Shown piece after piece: positions 16,712 through 29,416 of a stretch of DNA of 64,000 nt. The notes under the pieces are model-generated. The model had not been told where the DNA came from. It saw only the letters and a list, made by a program, of their open reading frames with translations, and did not search any database. The stretch covers positions 124,001-188,000 of the forward strand of contig NZ_JACCKX010000001.1 in assembly GCF_013423955.1 (NCBI RefSeq), in the 5' to 3' direction. The position numbers were made by a program, and so were the translations under genes. Every line of letters starts with the position of its first letter. Position 1 is the stretch's first letter. This DNA comes from Ottowia beijingensis (GTDB lineage Bacteria; Pseudomonadota; Gammaproteobacteria; Burkholderiales; Burkholderiaceae_C).

Positions 16712-18771
16712 TTATTCGAACTCCACGATCGCCTGGTCCACCGCCAGACTGTCGCCCTGCTGCGCCTTGACTTCCTTGACCACGCCGTCGGCGCTGGCGA
16801 ACAGCACGTTCTCCATCTTCATGGCCTCGATCACGGCCACGCGCTCGCCGGCCTTCACCTCCTGCCCCGGCTGCACCGCCACCTGCACCAGCAGGCCGGG
16901 CATGGGCGAGAGCACGTACTTGCTCATGTCGGGCGGCGCCTTGTAGGGCATCAGCCGGTGCAGTTCGGCCGTGCGCGGGTGCATCACGATGGCGTCGAGC
17001 TGCGTGCCGTTGTGGATCACGCGCGTCACCAGCGGGTTCTTGGTGTGGCCGCGCTCCATCTGCACCGTGAACGGCTGGCCGTTGGCGGTGCCCGACAGGC
17101 GCGTGTCTCCCAGCATGTGCTCCACATGCAGGTCGTATTCGCGATCGCCCTCGGGCGCGTGCACGGTAACGACGCTGGAATGGTTCAGCGCCACTTCGCC
17201 CAGCTCACGTCGACATACTGGTTGTCACCCTCCTTGCCCAGCGTGCAGACGGTGAACTCGCGCTTGGGCAGGCGCTTGAAGCCTTCCCAGAACTGCCCCT
17301 GCAGCCCCTGCGCGCGGTTGCGGTACCACATGTGCAGGCGCGCGGCCAGCGCCACCAGGAAGTACGGGTCGTCGTGCGGCACGTCCTCGGCGCGGAAGCC
17401 ATCGGCGTAGTGCTCGGCAATGAAACCGGTGTTGAAATCGCCCGCCACGAACTTCGGGTGCGCCAGCAGCGCCGCCTGGAACGGGATGTTGCTCTGCACG
17501 CCCTTGATGACGAAGCCGTTCAGCGCCTCGCGCATGCGGGCAATGGCGTCGTTGCGATCGGTGCCGTGCACGATGAGCTTGGCGATCATCGAGTCGTAGT
17601 GCATCGGAATCTCGCCGCCGTCGATCACGCCGGTGTCGACACGCACGCCGACATCCGTCGTCGCCTGGCCCTGGAACAGGTTCTGCGCCGGCGGCTCGAA
17701 GCGCACCAGCCGGCCGGTGGACGGCAGGAAGTTGCGGAACGGGTCTTCGGCGTTGATGCGGCACTCGATGGCCCAGCCGATCTTCTGCACGTCGGCCTGC
17801 GTGAAGGCGAGCTTCTCGCCCGCGGCCACGCGGATCATCTGCTCGACCAGATCGAGCCCGGTGATCAACTCCGTCACTGGGTGCTCCACCTGCAGGCGCG
17901 TGTTCATCTCCAGGAAGTAGAAGTCCTGGTCCTTGCCGACCACGAACTCCACCGTGCCCGCGCTCTGGTACTTCACCGCCTTGGCCAGCGCCACGGCCTG
18001 CTCGCCCATGGCCTTGCGCGTGGCGTCGCTGATGAAGGGCGACGGCGCCTCTTCAATCACCTTCTGGTGCCGGCGCTGGATGGAGCATTCTCGCTCGTTC
18101 AGATACACCACGTTGCCAAAGCTGTCGCCCAGCACCTGGATCTCGATGTGGCGCGGCTGCTCGACGAACTTCTCGATGAACACGCGGTCGTCACCGAAGC
18201 TGTTGCGCGCCTCGTTGCGGCAACTGGTGAAGCCTTCGTGCGCTTCCTTGTCATTGAAGGCCACACGCAGGCCCTTGCCGCCGCCGCCAGCCGATGCCTT
18301 GATCATCACCGGGTAACCGATGCCCTTGGCGATGTCCACCGCCTTCTCGGGCGTCTCGATGGCGTCGTTGTAGCCGGGGATGGTGCTGACCTTGGCCTCG
18401 TCGGCCAGCTTCTTCGACGCGATCTTGTCGCCCATCGCCGCGATGCTGTGCGCCTTGGGGCCGATGAAGGCAATGCCGTTGTCTTCACACGCCTTGGCAA
18501 AGGCTTCGTTCTCGCTCAGGAAACCGTAGCCTGGATGAATTGCCTGCGCGCCGGTCTCCTTGGCCGCTTCGATGATCTTGTCGCCCAACAGATAGGACTC
18601 GCGCGACGGCGGCGGGCCCAGGCGAACGGCCTCGTCGGCCATCTGCACGAAGCGCGCGTCCTTGTCGGCGTCGGAATACACCGCCACCGTGGCGATGCCC
18701 ATTTTCTTGGCGGTGGCAATGACGCGGCAAGCTATCTCACCACGGTTGGCAATCAGGATTTTGGTGAACAT
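16712..18771 (-). CDS. pccA: Propionyl-CoA carboxylase alpha (biotin carboxylase/carrier) subunit, frameshift
   Basis: The subunit carboxylates biotin with ATP and bicarbonate, then carries it to PccB. The N-terminal biotin carboxylase domain is complete (MFTKILIANRGEIACRV, ASAGGGGKG, EMNTRLQVEHPVTE). The C-terminal carrier domain has VIEAMKMEN, with the biotinylated Lys. The BT linker between them is broken at about 17200-17206: one added base turns a premature stop into VALNHSSVVTV. It lies in the methylmalonyl-CoA operon with pccB and mcm. ACC-type function is less likely because the beta subunit is PccB-like and the context is mcm/meaB. Confidence 0.9.
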
Positions 18772-18801
18772 GATGTGTTTCCTAGCTTTCTTTTATCTTG
18801 G

Positions 18802-19271
18802 TCAGAACCCGGTGATGCGGGCCTTCGGGCAGCGCTGGCGCAACTCGTCCACAAAGCGCTGCCGCTCACGCGGTGAAATCAGGATGCGCCTGGCGCCGTA
18901 GTCGATCTGGATGCGGTCGAGCGACAGCGCCGGGGCCGACAGGATGCTGCGCGAGGGCCGGACGCTGGAGATTTCCGCCAGCGGCACCGTCCACCTGAAA
19001 GGGCCAGCCCGAACCTTCAGTGCGTCGTCGGTCAAGCTGTAGCGGGTGCCCAGCAGCAGCCAGGCCGGCAGCAGCAGCGACAGCAACAGCACGGCCGCCA
19101 CGCCCAGCAGTTGCGCGGCGCCGGCTGAGCGCGCAAAACTCCCCGATGGCTGGCGCCACCGCCAGCAGCGCCAGCACGCCGCCGCCCAGCATCAACACGG
19201 CGAGCCACGCATCCACCTTGAGGCGAATTGCATGCTCGGCGGCATGGTCATGGCGCAACCAGCTCCCAAAA

Positions 19272-19291
<20 letters not shown>
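18802..19291 (-). CDS. Membrane-anchored PH-domain protein, frameshift
   Basis: Two hydrophobic segments (about residues 28-48 and the [17 protein letters not shown] segment) precede a bacterial PH-like domain ([17 protein letters not shown] ... [18 protein letters not shown]). The halves meet if one base is added to the C4 run at 19141-19144. The start ATG 19291 overlaps the end of pccB by 20 bases; a later start is possible. Its role in the propionyl-CoA operon is unknown. Confidence 0.65.
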
Positions 19292-20802
<1,511 letters not shown>

Positions 20803-20827
20803 GGGTGCTCTTCTCTTGCTGAAGTTT

Positions 20828-21645
20828 TCAATCTGATGTGGGTGCGCCGGTATGGCGCTGGAGATAACGGTGGGCGGCGGCGGCGGCGGCCTGCAGCGAA
20901 AGCGTGTCGCGGCCAAAGCGCCGGTGCCTAGGCAGAAAGCGCAGCCAGCTCATGCGGCGGCAGGCCTGCAGGTAGCGCGCACGCACGGCCGGGCTTTCGG
21001 CGGCCATCCAGGCGTCGATGCGCGCGTCCGCCTCGGCCTCGGGCATGGGCAGCATCCACAGCGTGCTGTGCAGGTAGGTGAGCCAATCGCGTACCTGCGC
21101 ATCGGGCAGGCTCATCACCTGCAGCGGGTCGTCCTCGAAGTCGATCAGCCCGGCCAGGCGGGCGCCGCGGGCGCGCCGTCCACGATCATGTTGCGCGCAA
21201 AGCCCTGGCTCAGGTACTGGCCTGCGGCGTGCAGGCGCACCAAGGCATCACCCGCCTCGCGCCACAGGGCCGCGGCCTGCGGGTGGTGCGACTGGATCAC
21301 GTCGCCCAGATGGTCCTGGCCGAGCCAGCGCATCACGAAGTGGTCCTCGTCGACATGCAGCACCTCGGGCACGCGCGCACCCACCCCGTGCAGGGCACGC
21401 AGGCGGGCCACCTCGGTCTGCTGCGCCTGCCGGCCGCCCGGCATGGGCGCGGCCTGCAGGAAAGGCAGGCCCAGCAGGCGCGCCACCCCGTTCAGCAGGT
21501 GGTAGCGCGCCGCGTGGCGGGTGGCACGCAGGCCCTTGACGGTGACCTTGCCGGACGCGGTGTCGAACACCTCGACACGCCCGTCGCGCCAGCCGCGCGA
21601 CTGCGCGATGCGGTGCAGGTCTTGCGGAGACAGGGCCATGGTCAT
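20828..21645 (-). CDS. Protein-kinase-like (RIO/APH-fold) protein, frameshift
   Basis: The order of kinase-like features is a Lys in GKVTVKGLR, a Glu in QQTEVARLRAL (alpha-C position), a hinge FVMRWLG, a catalytic-loop-like QGFARNMIVDG and a metal site LIDFEDDP. The usual catalytic HxD is not seen, so activity is uncertain. The C-terminal half starts after a break at about 21158-21163; one added base converts a stop into AGLIDFEDDPLQV. Start ATG 21645 overlaps the meaB stop. The gene sits in the propionyl-CoA operon between meaB and pccB. Confidence 0.6.
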
Positions 21646-22718
21646 CACGTGCGCGGCCCCAGGCCGGCCATGTCCAGCAGGCGGCGCGCGGCGGTGGACG
21701 GCGGCAGTTGCCCATCGGCCACGGCCTGCGTGGTCGCCGGGAGCGCGTCGCGCACACCGGCATGCTGGCGGAAGGCGGTTTTCAGCCCGGCGTCGATGCG
21801 CTCCCACATCCACGCCAGCGACTGCTGCCGGCGCCGCTCGGCCAGGCGGCCATTGGCCGTCTGCATGGCCTTGAATTCGGTCACGGCGTGCCAGAACGCA
21901 TCCAGCCCCTCGCCCTTCAGGCCGCTGATCTGCAGCACCCTGGGCTGCCAGCGGGTGGGTGCGGGCTCGTGCACGTCACCATGGCCATGCGCCACACCCG
22001 GCGCGTGCGCGCTGCGCTCGGGATTGCCGTGAAAGCCGAACAGCCGCAGCGCCGACTGAATCTGCGCCCGCGCGCGCGTAGCGGCGGCGGGGTCGATGTC
22101 GGCCTTGTTGATGACCACCAGGTCGGCCAGTTCCATCACGCCCTTCTTGATGGCCTGCAGATCGTCGCCGGCGTTGGGCAGTTGCAGCAGCACGAACATG
22201 TCGCTCATGCCGCTCACGGCGGTTTCGCTCTGGCCCACGCCCACGGTTTCGATCAGCACCACGTCGTAGCCGGCGGCCTCGCACACCAGCATGGCCTCGC
22301 GCGTCTTTTCGGCCACGCCGCCCAGGGTGCCGCTGCTGGGGCTGGGGCGGATGTAAGCGCGCTCCAATGTCGACAGGCGCTCCATGCGCGTCTTGTCGCC
22401 CAGGATGGAGCCGCCCGACACCGTGGACGAGGGATCGATGGCCAGCACCGCCACCCGGTGGCCGCGCTCGATCAGATGGACGCCCAGCGACTCGATGAAC
22501 GTGCTCTTGCCCACGCCCGGCACGCCGCTGATGCCGAGGCGCAGGCTGTTGCCGGTGTGCGGCAGCAGCGCGGTCAGCAACTCGTCGCCCTGCGCGCGGT
22601 GGTCGGCGCGGGTCGATTCGAGCAGGGTGATGGCCTTGGCGATGGCGCGGCGCTGGGCCGGCGGCGTGCCGGCGACGATGGGTTGGAGCAGATCAGCAGG
22701 CGTGGCCACGGCGTGCAC
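21645..22718 (-). CDS. meaB: Methylmalonyl-CoA mutase-associated GTPase MeaB
   Basis: The 357-residue G3E-family GTPase protects and reloads methylmalonyl-CoA mutase with adenosylcobalamin. Motifs seen are GVPGVGKST (P-loop), VLAIDPSS, the switch/Walker B segment VVLIETVGVGQSE and VINKAD. A short His/Pro-rich stretch (about residues 230-245) interrupts the usual helix. It starts with GTG directly after the PIN-toxin stop and overlaps the next gene's ATG, so it is tightly coupled on both sides. Confidence 0.94.
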   Translation of the reverse strand: MHAVATPADLLQPIVAGTPPAQRRAIAKAITLLESTRADHRAQGDELLTALLPHTGNSLRLGISGVPGVGKSTFIESLGVHLIERGHRVAVLAIDPSSTVSGGSILGDKTRMERLSTLERAYIRPSPSSGTLGGVAEKTREAMLVCEAAGYDVVLIETVGVGQSETAVSGMSDMFVLLQLPNAGDDLQAIKKGVMELADLVVINKADIDPAAATRARAQIQSALRLFGFHGNPERSAHAPGVAHGHGDVHEPAPTRWQPRVLQISGLKGEGLDAFWHAVTEFKAMQTANGRLAERRRQQSLAWMWERIDAGLKTAFRQHAGVRDALPATTQAVADGQLPPSTAARRLLDMAGLGPRT

Positions 22719-23135
22719 TCACAACAGCTCGAAAGCCTGCCCGTTCGACAGGCGATAGCGCGAGAAGTCGCGCACGTCCAGCGTCATCACCGCGGTGACG
22801 CCGGTCTCCGATGCCAGCCACACCAGGCTGGCGTCGGCAAAGTCCATGTCGGTGCGGGGAAGCTCGGTGTAGCGCTGCATCGACTCCACCATCTCACCCA
22901 GGTGCCCCTGGTCGAACGGGAACACCGACGCGCCGCCCCGCTCCAGCCAGCGCAGCATCTGGGCCCGCGTGTCGGCGCGCAGAAAGTTGCACGCCTCGAC
23001 CACGCAAGGCCAGGTCGTGCACAGGCGCCAGTCGATGCGCCGGTCGGCCAGCAGGTGCACGTAGTGCGCGTGGGCAAACGATGATCGGTCGTACAGGGCC
23101 ACCAGCGGACCGGCGTCAAGCAGCGCGATTTTCAA
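22719..23135 (-). CDS. PIN-domain (VapC-like) toxin
   Basis: The 138-residue protein has the acidic PIN residues in LLDAGPLVALYD, VVEACNFL, TDMDFADASLV and TLDVRDF, as expected for a VapC-type RNase. Its TTG start overlaps the antitoxin stop (TTGA), and its own stop abuts the GTG of meaB. Thus a toxin-antitoxin pair sits inside the methylmalonyl-CoA operon. Confidence 0.85.
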   Translation of the reverse strand: MKIALLDAGPLVALYDRSSFAHAHYVHLLADRRIDWRLCTTWPCVVEACNFLRADTRAQMLRWLERGGASVFPFDQGHLGEMVESMQRYTELPRTDMDFADASLVWLASETGVTAVMTLDVRDFSRYRLSNGQAFELL

Positions 23136-23478
23136 GACGCGGCTTCCTGGTCATCGGCCGGCGGCCAGCGCTCGCCACGCCGCCTGGCGGCCTGGAAAGC
23201 CTCCCAGTCGCTGCGCGCGGCTTCATGGCGGGCAGCCAGCTTGTCGCGCAACTGCTCGGACAGGAGGTATCCGCCGCCAGCAAGGAAGGCGGCGCGGGCT
23301 CGCGCGCAACGTGCTGCGCTTCGGCCTGCACCTGCAGCATCAGGTCGTACGGGTTCTTGTGGCCCAAGGCCCGCTCCACCGCGTCGATGATGAACTGCGA
23401 CTTGGTCACGCCCTTGCGCTGAGCGGCAAGCTCCAGTTGCTTTTCGAGCAAGGGATCCATGCGAACAGAGACGGCCAT
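23132..23478 (-). CDS. Ribbon-helix-helix antitoxin partner of the PIN toxin, frameshift
   Basis: The N-terminus MAVSVRMDPLLEKQLELAAQ followed by GVTKSQFIIDAVERAL is a CopG/Arc-type ribbon-helix-helix DNA-binding domain. With one base added at about 23272-23284 the rest reads GGGYLLSEQLRDKLAARHEAARSDWEAFQ and stops at 23132, overlapping the toxin start by four bases. Without correction the frame runs to 23116. A near-perfect palindrome lies 22 bases upstream. Confidence 0.8.
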
Positions 23479-23500
23479 GATGTGCTCCGAAGGAAAATGA

Positions 23501-23517
23501 ATACGGTATTACTGTAT
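23501..23517 (-). promoter_or_regulatory. Palindromic operator candidate for the RHH antitoxin
   Basis: ATACGGTATTACTGTAT pairs with itself in 7 of 8 positions around the central T. It lies between the mcm stop and the antitoxin ATG in an AT-rich pocket, where an internal promoter for the toxin-antitoxin pair and meaB could sit. Confidence 0.55.
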
Positions 23518-23524
23518 CACAACC

Positions 23525-25681
<2,157 letters not shown>

Positions 25682-25810
25682 GGCTCTGCTTCTCTTTCGG
25701 ACGATCGGTGTTCGGCACGGCGGCGGCCCGGCGCCGACGATGGGCTGATTGTCGCCCTCACCGCCACCCATGGGCGATTTGCCGCCCAATCGTGGCGCGA
25801 CACCGAAGGC

Positions 25811-25856
25811 TGTAATTATTAATTCAAATTCTCTTGCCGGCCTTACAATCGCGCAA
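25811..25856 (+). promoter_or_regulatory. AT-rich promoter region between mcm and the GntR gene
   Basis: An AT-rich island (25811-25834) and TACAAT at 25844-25849, 25 bases before the GntR ATG, suggest a plus-strand promoter. No convincing -35 box is visible at 17 bp. A GntR site may lie here but I cannot define a clean dyad. The rest of 25682-25810 shows nothing recognisable. Confidence 0.35.
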
Positions 25857-25873
25857 AATTTTTCTCCCCGGCC

Positions 25874-26524
25874 ATGTCGACCAACGCCCGCCTCGCCCCG
25901 CGCGCCCTCTACGAAGAGGTGGCCGAGCGCCTGCGCCAGCGCATCTTCAGCCGCGAGCTGGCGCCGGGCGACTGGATCGACGAGATGAAGATCGCTGAGG
26001 AACTGGGCATCAGCCGCACGCCGCTGCGCGAGGCACTGAAGGTGTTGGCCGCCGAGGGCCTGGTGACCATGAAGGTGCGGCGCGGGGCCTACGTGACCGA
26101 GGTGTCCGAGAAGGACCTGACCGATGTGTACCACCTGCTGGCGCTGCTGGAGGCGGACGCGGCCGACGCTGTGGCCCGCACGGCCACGCCGGAACAGCTG
26201 GCGGAGCTGCAGACGCTGCACGCCGAGCTGGCGGGCGCACTGGGCGAGCAGGAGCGCTTCTTCTCGCTCAACGAACGCTTTCACCTGCGCCTGCTGGAAC
26301 TGGACGGCAACCGCTGGCGCGCGCAGATGGTGACCGACCTGCGCAAGGTGATGAAGCTGAACCGCCATGCCTCGCTGTTCCAGCGCGGGCGCATCGACCA
26401 GTCGCTGGCCGAGCACGCGGCCATCATGCAGGCGCTGGGCCAGCGCGACGGCGCCGCCGCCAGCGCCGCGGTGCGGGCGCACTTTGCCAGCGGGCTGCAG
26501 GCGGCATCGCACACCCTGCCTTGA
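25874..26524 (+). CDS. GntR-family (FadR subfamily, FCD) transcriptional regulator
   Basis: An N-terminal winged helix ([46 protein letters not shown]) is followed by an all-helical FCD ligand domain with the metal-type residues around [18 protein letters not shown] and HAAIMQAL. The 216-residue length is typical. Its divergent position next to mcm makes it the likely regulator of the propionyl-CoA operon, probably sensing an organic acid or CoA ester; that is inference. Confidence 0.88.
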   Translation: MSTNARLAPRALYEEVAERLRQRIFSRELAPGDWIDEMKIAEELGISRTPLREALKVLAAEGLVTMKVRRGAYVTEVSEKDLTDVYHLLALLEADAADAVARTATPEQLAELQTLHAELAGALGEQERFFSLNERFHLRLLELDGNRWRAQMVTDLRKVMKLNRHASLFQRGRIDQSLAEHAAIMQALGQRDGAAASAAVRAHFASGLQAASHTLP

Positions 26525-26536
26525 TGCGAAGCAGGC

Positions 26537-27048
26537 TCAAAGCCCCAGCACGCGCGCCAGCCAGCCCTTCTTGGCCTGCTGCTGCGCCGCCAGTTCGCGC
26601 AGCACCTGGGCCTTAAGTTGCTCGCGCTCCGACTGCTGACCGGCAGCGGTCATGCGCAGGTAGGCCTTGGCCGAATCGATGTAGCCGTGGTCCTCGTTGC
26701 GGATGTGGTTGAACAGCCAGCGCGACAGCATGCGGTGCAACTCCTCCGTCACGTCCTCGCCGGCGTCGAAGCGGCTCTGCATCTCGGCCACGCGGCGCAC
26801 GAACAGGTCGTGCACCTTCTTATGCGGGCCCGAGAACAGGTAGCCCGCGTTTTCCATCAGGCTTTCCTCGAACGCGAAATGCGACATCGTGTAGTCGACC
26901 ATCTCGGCGATCACCTCGCTCACGCCAGCGCGATCGGGCGTGTGGCGCAACTCGTTCAGCCGGTTGATGTAATCGACGATGCGGCGGTGCTGGTTGTCGA
27001 TTTCGGCAATGCCGGTATCCAGATCGGGGTCCAACTAAGGTTCGCCAT
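26537..27048 (-). CDS. Bacteriohemerythrin, frameshift near N-terminus
   Basis: This four-helix bundle di-iron O2-binding protein shows the ligand motifs IDNQHRRIVDYIN, MSHFAFEESLM, PHKKVHDLF and WLFNHIRNED. The C-terminus has an extra helical tail rich in Gln/Glu. The long frame begins at TTG 27034, but the normal start MANLSW (ATG 27048) joins in frame if one base is added near the G4 run at 27026-27029. It is convergent with the GntR gene. Confidence 0.88.
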
Positions 27049-27235
27049 GCTGTGTACCTTGGTGCTAATCATTGAAGTGGGTCGATTTTCCGCGCGCGGC
27101 GCCAGAAACGTCTTGACACACGTCAAGTGCACTCTGCTTGAACACCCCTGTATGGGGGATACCGGGCGTTTTCGACGTCCTGCACGCCGTTCAGGGCCAG
27201 AGCGGCCGCTTGGGCGCCGTTCCCGCTCGCTATAT

Positions 27236-27255
27236 GATTCATAGCTGTCAGCGCA
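27236..27255 (+). repeat. Truncated copy of the dispersed hairpin repeat core
   Basis: GATTCATAGCTGTCAGCGC matches the left end of the family but lacks the right arm. It lies about 20 bases before the M23 peptidase start. Confidence 0.4.
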
Positions 27256-27274
27256 GATCACACCGGGACCAACC

Positions 27275-28150
27275 ATGCAGTTTTCAACCCAGTACCCGAC
27301 CAGGCGCCAGCCGCTATCGCGCCGCACCTTGCTTCTGGCCGCCGCGGGCTCGGCCGCCGCAGGCGCGCTGCGCGCGCAGGAGCGTGGTGCGCCCGAGCTG
27401 TTTCCGCGCGCTGCCGCCGTGCCCGGTGGCGTGGCGCGCATCGATCTCGGCCCGGCGCCTGCCCGCCCACAGGCCTTTGCCGGTGATGCGCCGCTGCTGG
27501 TGCTGGGCGATCCCATCGTCTGGACGGCGCTGGTGGGCATCCCGCTGGCGGCCACGCCGGGCGAGGCGCACATTCGCGCGCGGGGCACCGAAGGCGAGCG
27601 CGACATCGCCTACACCATCACCCCAAAGCGCTACACCGAGCAGCACCTGAAGGTGTCGCCCCGCACCGTCGACCTGGCACCCGAAGACCTGGCACGGCAC
27701 GAGCGCGAGCGCGCGCACCAGCAGGGCGTGATCGCCACCTTCAGCGCCCCGCCCGCCGGCGGCTTGCGCATGCAGCAGCCTTGCAGCGGGCGGCGTTCCA
27801 GCTCGTTCGGGTTGCGCCGCTTCTTCAACGGCCAGCCGCGCAACCCGCACAGCGGCATGGACATCGCCGCGCCCACCGGCACGCCGGTGGTGGCGCCGCT
27901 GCCCGGCACGGTGATCGACACCGGCGACTACTTCTTCAACGGCCACACGGTGTGGCTCGACCACGGCGGCGGCCTGCTGTCGATGATGTGCCACCTGAGC
28001 CGCATCGACTGCCAGGTGGGCGAGCGCCTGGCCACCGGCCAGCGCCTGGGCGCCGTGGGCGCCACCGGCCGCGTGACCGGCCCGCACCTGCACTGGACGG
28101 TGGTGCTGAACCGCGCCTCCGTCGATCCGGCGTTGTTTCTGGACGCCTGA
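27275..28150 (+). CDS. M23-family metallopeptidase, exported
   Basis: The C-terminal LytM domain has the zinc motifs HSGMD and GPHLHW, as in lysostaphin-type peptidoglycan endopeptidases. The N-terminus contains SRRTLLLAAAGSAAAGALRAQ split by a likely signal-peptidase site at ALRAQ; the Arg pair suggests Tat export. The central part (about residues 60-150) is the beta-rich domain seen in periplasmic M23 proteins. The length of 291 residues is normal. Confidence 0.9.
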   Translation: MQFSTQYPTRRQPLSRRTLLLAAAGSAAAGALRAQERGAPELFPRAAAVPGGVARIDLGPAPARPQAFAGDAPLLVLGDPIVWTALVGIPLAATPGEAHIRARGTEGERDIAYTITPKRYTEQHLKVSPRTVDLAPEDLARHERERAHQQGVIATFSAPPAGGLRMQQPCSGRRSSSFGLRRFFNGQPRNPHSGMDIAAPTGTPVVAPLPGTVIDTGDYFFNGHTVWLDHGGGLLSMMCHLSRIDCQVGERLATGQRLGAVGATGRVTGPHLHWTVVLNRASVDPALFLDA

Positions 28151-28209
28151 AGCCCCGCCCCTTGACCGCCCGCGTTGACACCACGCAGGCCCACTGACAG
28201 CATCGCGCC

Positions 28210-29376
28210 ATGTCGCTGATTTCCTGCCCGACCCCGCGCCCCTGGCGCGACCGCCTGATGCCCCTGGCCGCCGCGTTGCTGCTGGCCGCCTGTGCCGCAC
28301 CGTCGCCTCAGCTGGCGCCGCCCATCGCGCGCCAAGCGGCATCGGCGGCGTTCAGCGACGGCATCGGCATGCGCTTCGTGCGCATCCCGGCGGGCGAGTT
28401 CATGATGGGCAGCGACGAATCGCCCCAGGCGCTGGCCCAGGCCTTCCCGCACGCCGACCCCGAGCGCCTGGCCGAGCTGGTGGACGAGCGCCCGGTGCAC
28501 CGCGTGCGCATCACGCGCGACTTCTGGCTCGGCGCGCACGAAGTCACGGTGGGCCAGTTCCGCCAGTTCGTGGCGGCCAGCGGCTACGTGCCCGAATCGG
28601 TGCGCGATGGCAGCGGCGGCTACGGCTTCTACCCCAATTACGACCCCGCCCACACCGAGCGCGCCGACCTGTTCGAAGGCCGCAACCCCGGCTACTCCTG
28701 GGCCAACCCGGGCTTCACGCAGACCGACAGCCACCCGGTGATCAACGTCACCTGGAACGACGCCACGGCCATGGCGAAATGGCTGGGCGAGCGCGAAGGC
28801 GTTACCTACCGCCTGCCGACCGAGGCCGAGTGGGAGTACGCCGCGCGCGGCGGCACGCGGACGCGCTTTCCGGCCGGCGACGACCCCGATGTGCTGCTGC
28901 GGACTGCCAACACCTTCGACCGCGAAGCCGCGCTGCGCTGGCCGCGCTGGCGCGAGCAGGCCGGCACCGGCAGCGACGGCCATGCCTTCACCGCGCCGGT
29001 GGGCAGCTTCGCGCCCAACGCGTTCGGGCTGTACGACATGGTGGGCAACGTGTGGGAGTGGGTGGCCGACTGGTACGACGAGGCCTACTACGCGCACTCG
29101 CCCGGCGTCGATCCGCAAGGCCCGGCCAGCGGCGACGTGCGCGTGCGCCGCGGCGGCTCGTGGCACAGCTGGCCGCTGTATGCGCGCGTGGCCTACCGCA
29201 ACTACAACACGCCGCAGTCGCGCCACGTGCTGGGCGGCTTCAGGCTGCTGCGCGAGCAGGGCTGGTGCGTTGATGCACCTGAAACAATAGCTGCCTGCGC
29301 TTGCCACGCCTTGATTTCAGATGAATTTCTCTTGAAACTATTGACCAGCAAGCGCAAGCCACTATTGAAAACATAG
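28210..29376 (+). CDS. SUMF1/formylglycine-generating-enzyme-like lipoprotein with a repeat-derived tail
   Basis: The signal peptide ends in a lipobox LAAC (Cys about 26). The FGE-sulfatase domain shows IPAGEFMMGSDE, HEVTVGQFRQFV, HPVINVTWNDATAMAKWL, YRLPTEAEWEYAARGG, YDMVGNVWEWVADWYD and RVRRGGSW..WPLYARVAYR. The active-site Cys pair of true FGE is not evident, so it may be a structural or non-catalytic member. The domain ends at GGFRLLREQ; the last ~30 residues are encoded by the long hairpin repeat at 29280-29376, so the native stop was probably displaced. Confidence 0.85.
   Translation: MSLISCPTPRPWRDRLMPLAAALLLAACAAPSPQLAPPIARQAASAAFSDGIGMRFVRIPAGEFMMGSDESPQALAQAFPHADPERLAELVDERPVHRVRITRDFWLGAHEVTVGQFRQFVAASGYVPESVRDGSGGYGFYPNYDPAHTERADLFEGRNPGYSWANPGFTQTDSHPVINVTWNDATAMAKWLGEREGVTYRLPTEAEWEYAARGGTRTRFPAGDDPDVLLRTANTFDREAALRWPRWREQAGTGSDGHAFTAPVGSFAPNAFGLYDMVGNVWEWVADWYDEAYYAHSPGVDPQGPASGDVRVRRGGSWHSWPLYARVAYRNYNTPQSRHVLGGFRLLREQGWCVDAPETIAACACHALISDEFLLKLLTSKRKPLLKT
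29280..29376 (+). repeat. Long form of the dispersed hairpin repeat, in the 3' end of the SUMF1 gene
   Basis: It begins GAAACAATAGCTGCCTGCGC and ends GCAAGCGCAAGCCACTATTG, with ATTTC and CTTGAAAC in the middle. It matches the minus-strand copy at 11295-11388. It is translated as the tail of the upstream gene. Confidence 0.75.
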
Positions 29377-29416
29377 TAACCCAAGGCGCCGCCGACGCCA
29401 CCGTCAACGCCCCGCG

